From an uncultured Flavobacteriaceae bacterium (GTDB lineage Bacteria; Bacteroidota; Bacteroidia; Flavobacteriales; Flavobacteriaceae): a DNA stretch of 64,000 nucleotides. Made by a program: the position numbers and the translations under genes. Below the pieces are notes generated by a model. That model worked only from the letters and a program-made list of their open reading frames with translations. It was not told the DNA's origin and searched no databases. The stretch is from the NCBI GenBank assembly GCA_947494565.1, contig CANLVG010000009.1, positions 124,001-188,000 of the forward strand, given 5' to 3'. Below are positions 62,201 to 64,000 of this stretch, in pieces (position 1 is the first letter of the stretch; every line of letters begins with the position of its first letter).

Positions 62201-64000
62201 CTAGCTGCTTTGATTTTGAAGTTCTTTGTGATATGCAAGAATGGCTCCGATACTTTTTTGGTCTAGTCGCTGACAATTTATTATGGCATTTTCAATATTG
62301 GTCATGAGTGTACTAAAACCACCATTTTCAAAAATATTTCCCTGTTCTCTTTTGAAAACCCCGTTTTCTACAATGGCTTCTTTTAGTTCCTGTACCGTAT
62401 CGATATTGGGCATGGGTATGAATTCGATTGTTTCCAAGGCTTGCAACTCGTCATTGATCGCATCTGCCATTTGCTTGATGTTTTGCGTTAGTGAGTGAAC
62501 CTGCGCTTCGGTGACATCGTCTCGTTCTTGCAGCTTGTTCACCGATTCGTAAATGGCATTTTTAATACCGGAGATTTTTTTATAGAGTTTTGAAAGTGCG
62601 TCATGCTGTTTATATCTAGTAATCAAGGCTTCGGTTTTTCCTGCCTTTTCAGCCAGGGCATAGTGAAATGCACAAAAGGAGGTATCCCACTTTTTGAAAT
62701 TTTCATTGAAGATGGTTTCCCTTTGATTTATTAGAAAAGTGTATCCATTTTCAAGATTCTTTTTGGTGTATTCGACCCCTTTAAAAGAAAATGACTTTTC
62801 CATTGTCGTTCCTTGAGCGATTTGTTGTGCCTTCACCAATAAGGATTCAATTTCTGCAACGGGTTTCATTAAACCTTTTAATTCTACTTTTAATTTATCC
62901 AGGGTCGAGGGGTCTTCGGAATTTATTTTCGAGGCCACCACTTTCAATTCAGCTGGTTCGGCCATGTGTATGAATCTATTCTGGAAGGCATTGTCATATT
63001 CTTCCAATAGTTGGACGCCCTGGGTTTCGGTTTCAATGAATTCCTCGAATATGGAAGGCTCAACATATTCCGAAGGCACCTTGTCAAAATACTGTTTGTA
63101 CAGAAGAAGGGTCATTTCTTGTTGAAGCGCTTCCTTGTTTCCGAATAGCAGCCAAGGGGAGCGCTCGTCCGCATTGCAGAGCACATAGGGGAGCTTAGCA
63201 CTGTCTTCTCGTTTATCATTGGGTGGATGACTAGCGTACATGCCCACCTTAGAAACTTCCGAAACCGAAAAAAAGTGTTTACCGCCTCTTTTATCCTCTG
63301 GCAGTTGCTGTAGTAGTTCCTTTTGTTTTTCAGTACCTCTTTCAATGGCCAGGGCATTATGCTGGTAGAGGTTTTTAACGAAAACCTTCTTTTGAGAGGC
63401 CAGATAGGCATGGTTGAGTGTACTGTTCCAATTATTGGACCCATCGTCCAATTTCCATAAGGCGGAAACTATTGCGTCACTCCCTGAAGTACTCACCGCG
63501 ACCTTATCGGCATTGAACTCCATTTCACGGGATAGGGAAGAGTACATGATGTTTAGGAACTGGTAGAATAAGTTTAACGTTTGCCTGATAAGCCAGATGA
63601 TAGGGGTTATCACCCAGGCAGCGGCTGAAAGTCGTAAGTCCGAGGCACGCCATTGATCTAGAATATCATCCCACTTGTCCCTTTCGAAAATCATATCGTG
63701 AATTATAGTGTTCGCCGAAATAATATAGCTTCCGATTTTCATACTTCGCTGTGCAAAATGCCCGAATTCATGACTGATTACCGCCTTGAATTCGGTAAGG
63801 GTCAAACAATCGGTCAACCCCATTCCTATAGTAAGCTCCTTGCGTACCGGTAGAAAGAGGCTCAGCCACATATTGCTATAGGCAACATAGGCATTTACAT
63901 CAGGGTCTACATAAATCGATTTTGGTTTTGGAGCACCGGTTTCCTCGCAGATTTTATTTATAAAAGTCCATAGTTCGAGATGTTCGGTCTCCTTTAATTT
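62201..64000 (-). CDS. M48-family zinc metallopeptidase with long helical C-terminus (cut by right window edge)
   Basis: The frame is open from the right edge (64000) to the TAG at 62201, giving 600 codons less the stop; the N-terminus is outside the window, so the ATG at 63871 is not the start. The zinc motif HEFGH (with EFGHFAQ) is followed by membrane-like TPIIWLIRQTLNLFYQFL and the third ligand in SREMEFNADKVA, as in M48 enzymes. The C-terminal 350 residues are largely helical and charged, with possible coiled coils (for example IKNAIYESVNKLQE). Likely inner-membrane protease; substrate unknown. Confidence 0.88.
   Translation of the reverse strand, partial: KLKETEHLELWTFINKICEETGAPKPKSIYVDPDVNAYVAYSNMWLSLFLPVRKELTIGMGLTDCLTLTEFKAVISHEFGHFAQRSMKIGSYIISANTIIHDMIFERDKWDDILDQWRASDLRLSAAAWVITPIIWLIRQTLNLFYQFLNIMYSSLSREMEFNADKVAVSTSGSDAIVSALWKLDDGSNNWNSTLNHAYLASQKKVFVKNLYQHNALAIERGTEKQKELLQQLPEDKRGGKHFFSVSEVSKVGMYASHPPNDKREDSAKLPYVLCNADERSPWLLFGNKEALQQEMTLLLYKQYFDKVPSEYVEPSIFEEFIETETQGVQLLEEYDNAFQNRFIHMAEPAELKVVASKINSEDPSTLDKLKVELKGLMKPVAEIESLLVKAQQIAQGTTMEKSFSFKGVEYTKKNLENGYTFLINQRETIFNENFKKWDTSFCAFHYALAEKAGKTEALITRYKQHDALSKLYKKISGIKNAIYESVNKLQERDDVTEAQVHSLTQNIKQMADAINDELQALETIEFIPMPNIDTVQELKEAIVENGVFKREQGNIFENGGFSTLMTNIENAIINCQRLDQKSIGAILAYHKELQNQSS

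Overview
The window comes from the chromosome of a Bacteroidota bacterium, most likely a marine Flavobacteriaceae of the Maribacter/Zobellia/Muricauda kind (genus is inference only). The case rests on seven secreted proteins ending in the type IX secretion (T9SS) type-B / gliding-motility C-terminal domain (FFTPNGDG...ND...GWDG...YW...GHFSLKR), a giant SprB-like adhesin, TAnnTTTG-type promoter boxes, several likely TTG starts, and Bacteroidota-restricted families (DUF5606, DUF5916). No tRNA, rRNA, CRISPR array, insertion sequence or prophage was found.

Layout. 1-951: 5' part of an M20 peptidase gene that runs off the left edge. 1083-16574 (minus): a long, tightly spaced co-directional series running from an ABC transporter (ATPase, permease) through six consecutive T9SS type-B surface proteins to uvrB. 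Four of the six are tandem paralogues built from 2 or 3 FN3/Ig-like repeats. 16660-31354 (minus): two related proteins, a 693-residue IgGFc-binding/DUF11 protein with no type-B sorting domain and a 4118-residue adhesin with the same N-terminus, TSP3 repeats, a long SprB-repeat tract, an inserted jelly-roll-like segment and a type-B sorting domain. Together 3.1-31.4 kb is nearly all cell-surface and secreted-protein capacity.

31.6-37.6 kb holds a protein with kinase-like motifs, a NdpA-type nucleoid protein, a pRiA4b ORF-3-like protein, heme A synthase, CCA-adding enzyme and the threonylcarbamoyl-AMP synthase. 37.7-42.4 kb is a five-gene glycosyltransferase cluster, probably for lipopolysaccharide core or surface glycan. 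42.5-44.9 kb is housekeeping (dapD, ruvX, def, DUF5606). 45.0-48.4 kb encodes a large secreted TolB-propeller/amidohydrolase fusion.

48.6-59.3 kb is a minus-strand run of exported catabolic or accessory proteins: a lipoprotein, a Tat-exported Gfo/Idh/MocA oxidoreductase, an S10 carboxypeptidase, an internally duplicated unknown protein, a GH20 hexosaminidase, an SGNH hydrolase, an alpha/beta esterase, an aquaglyceroporin and a beta-lactamase-fold hydrolase. This suggests handling of acylated, amino-sugar-containing glycans, though there is no SusC/SusD pair. The right end has DUF2853, a DUF5916 outer-membrane protein and an M48 metallopeptidase that continues past the right edge.

The most interesting unit is the 3.1-31.4 kb surface-protein island: a tandem array of T9SS cargo genes joined to a dedicated-looking ABC exporter and followed upstream by a two-member IgGFc/DUF11 adhesin pair.
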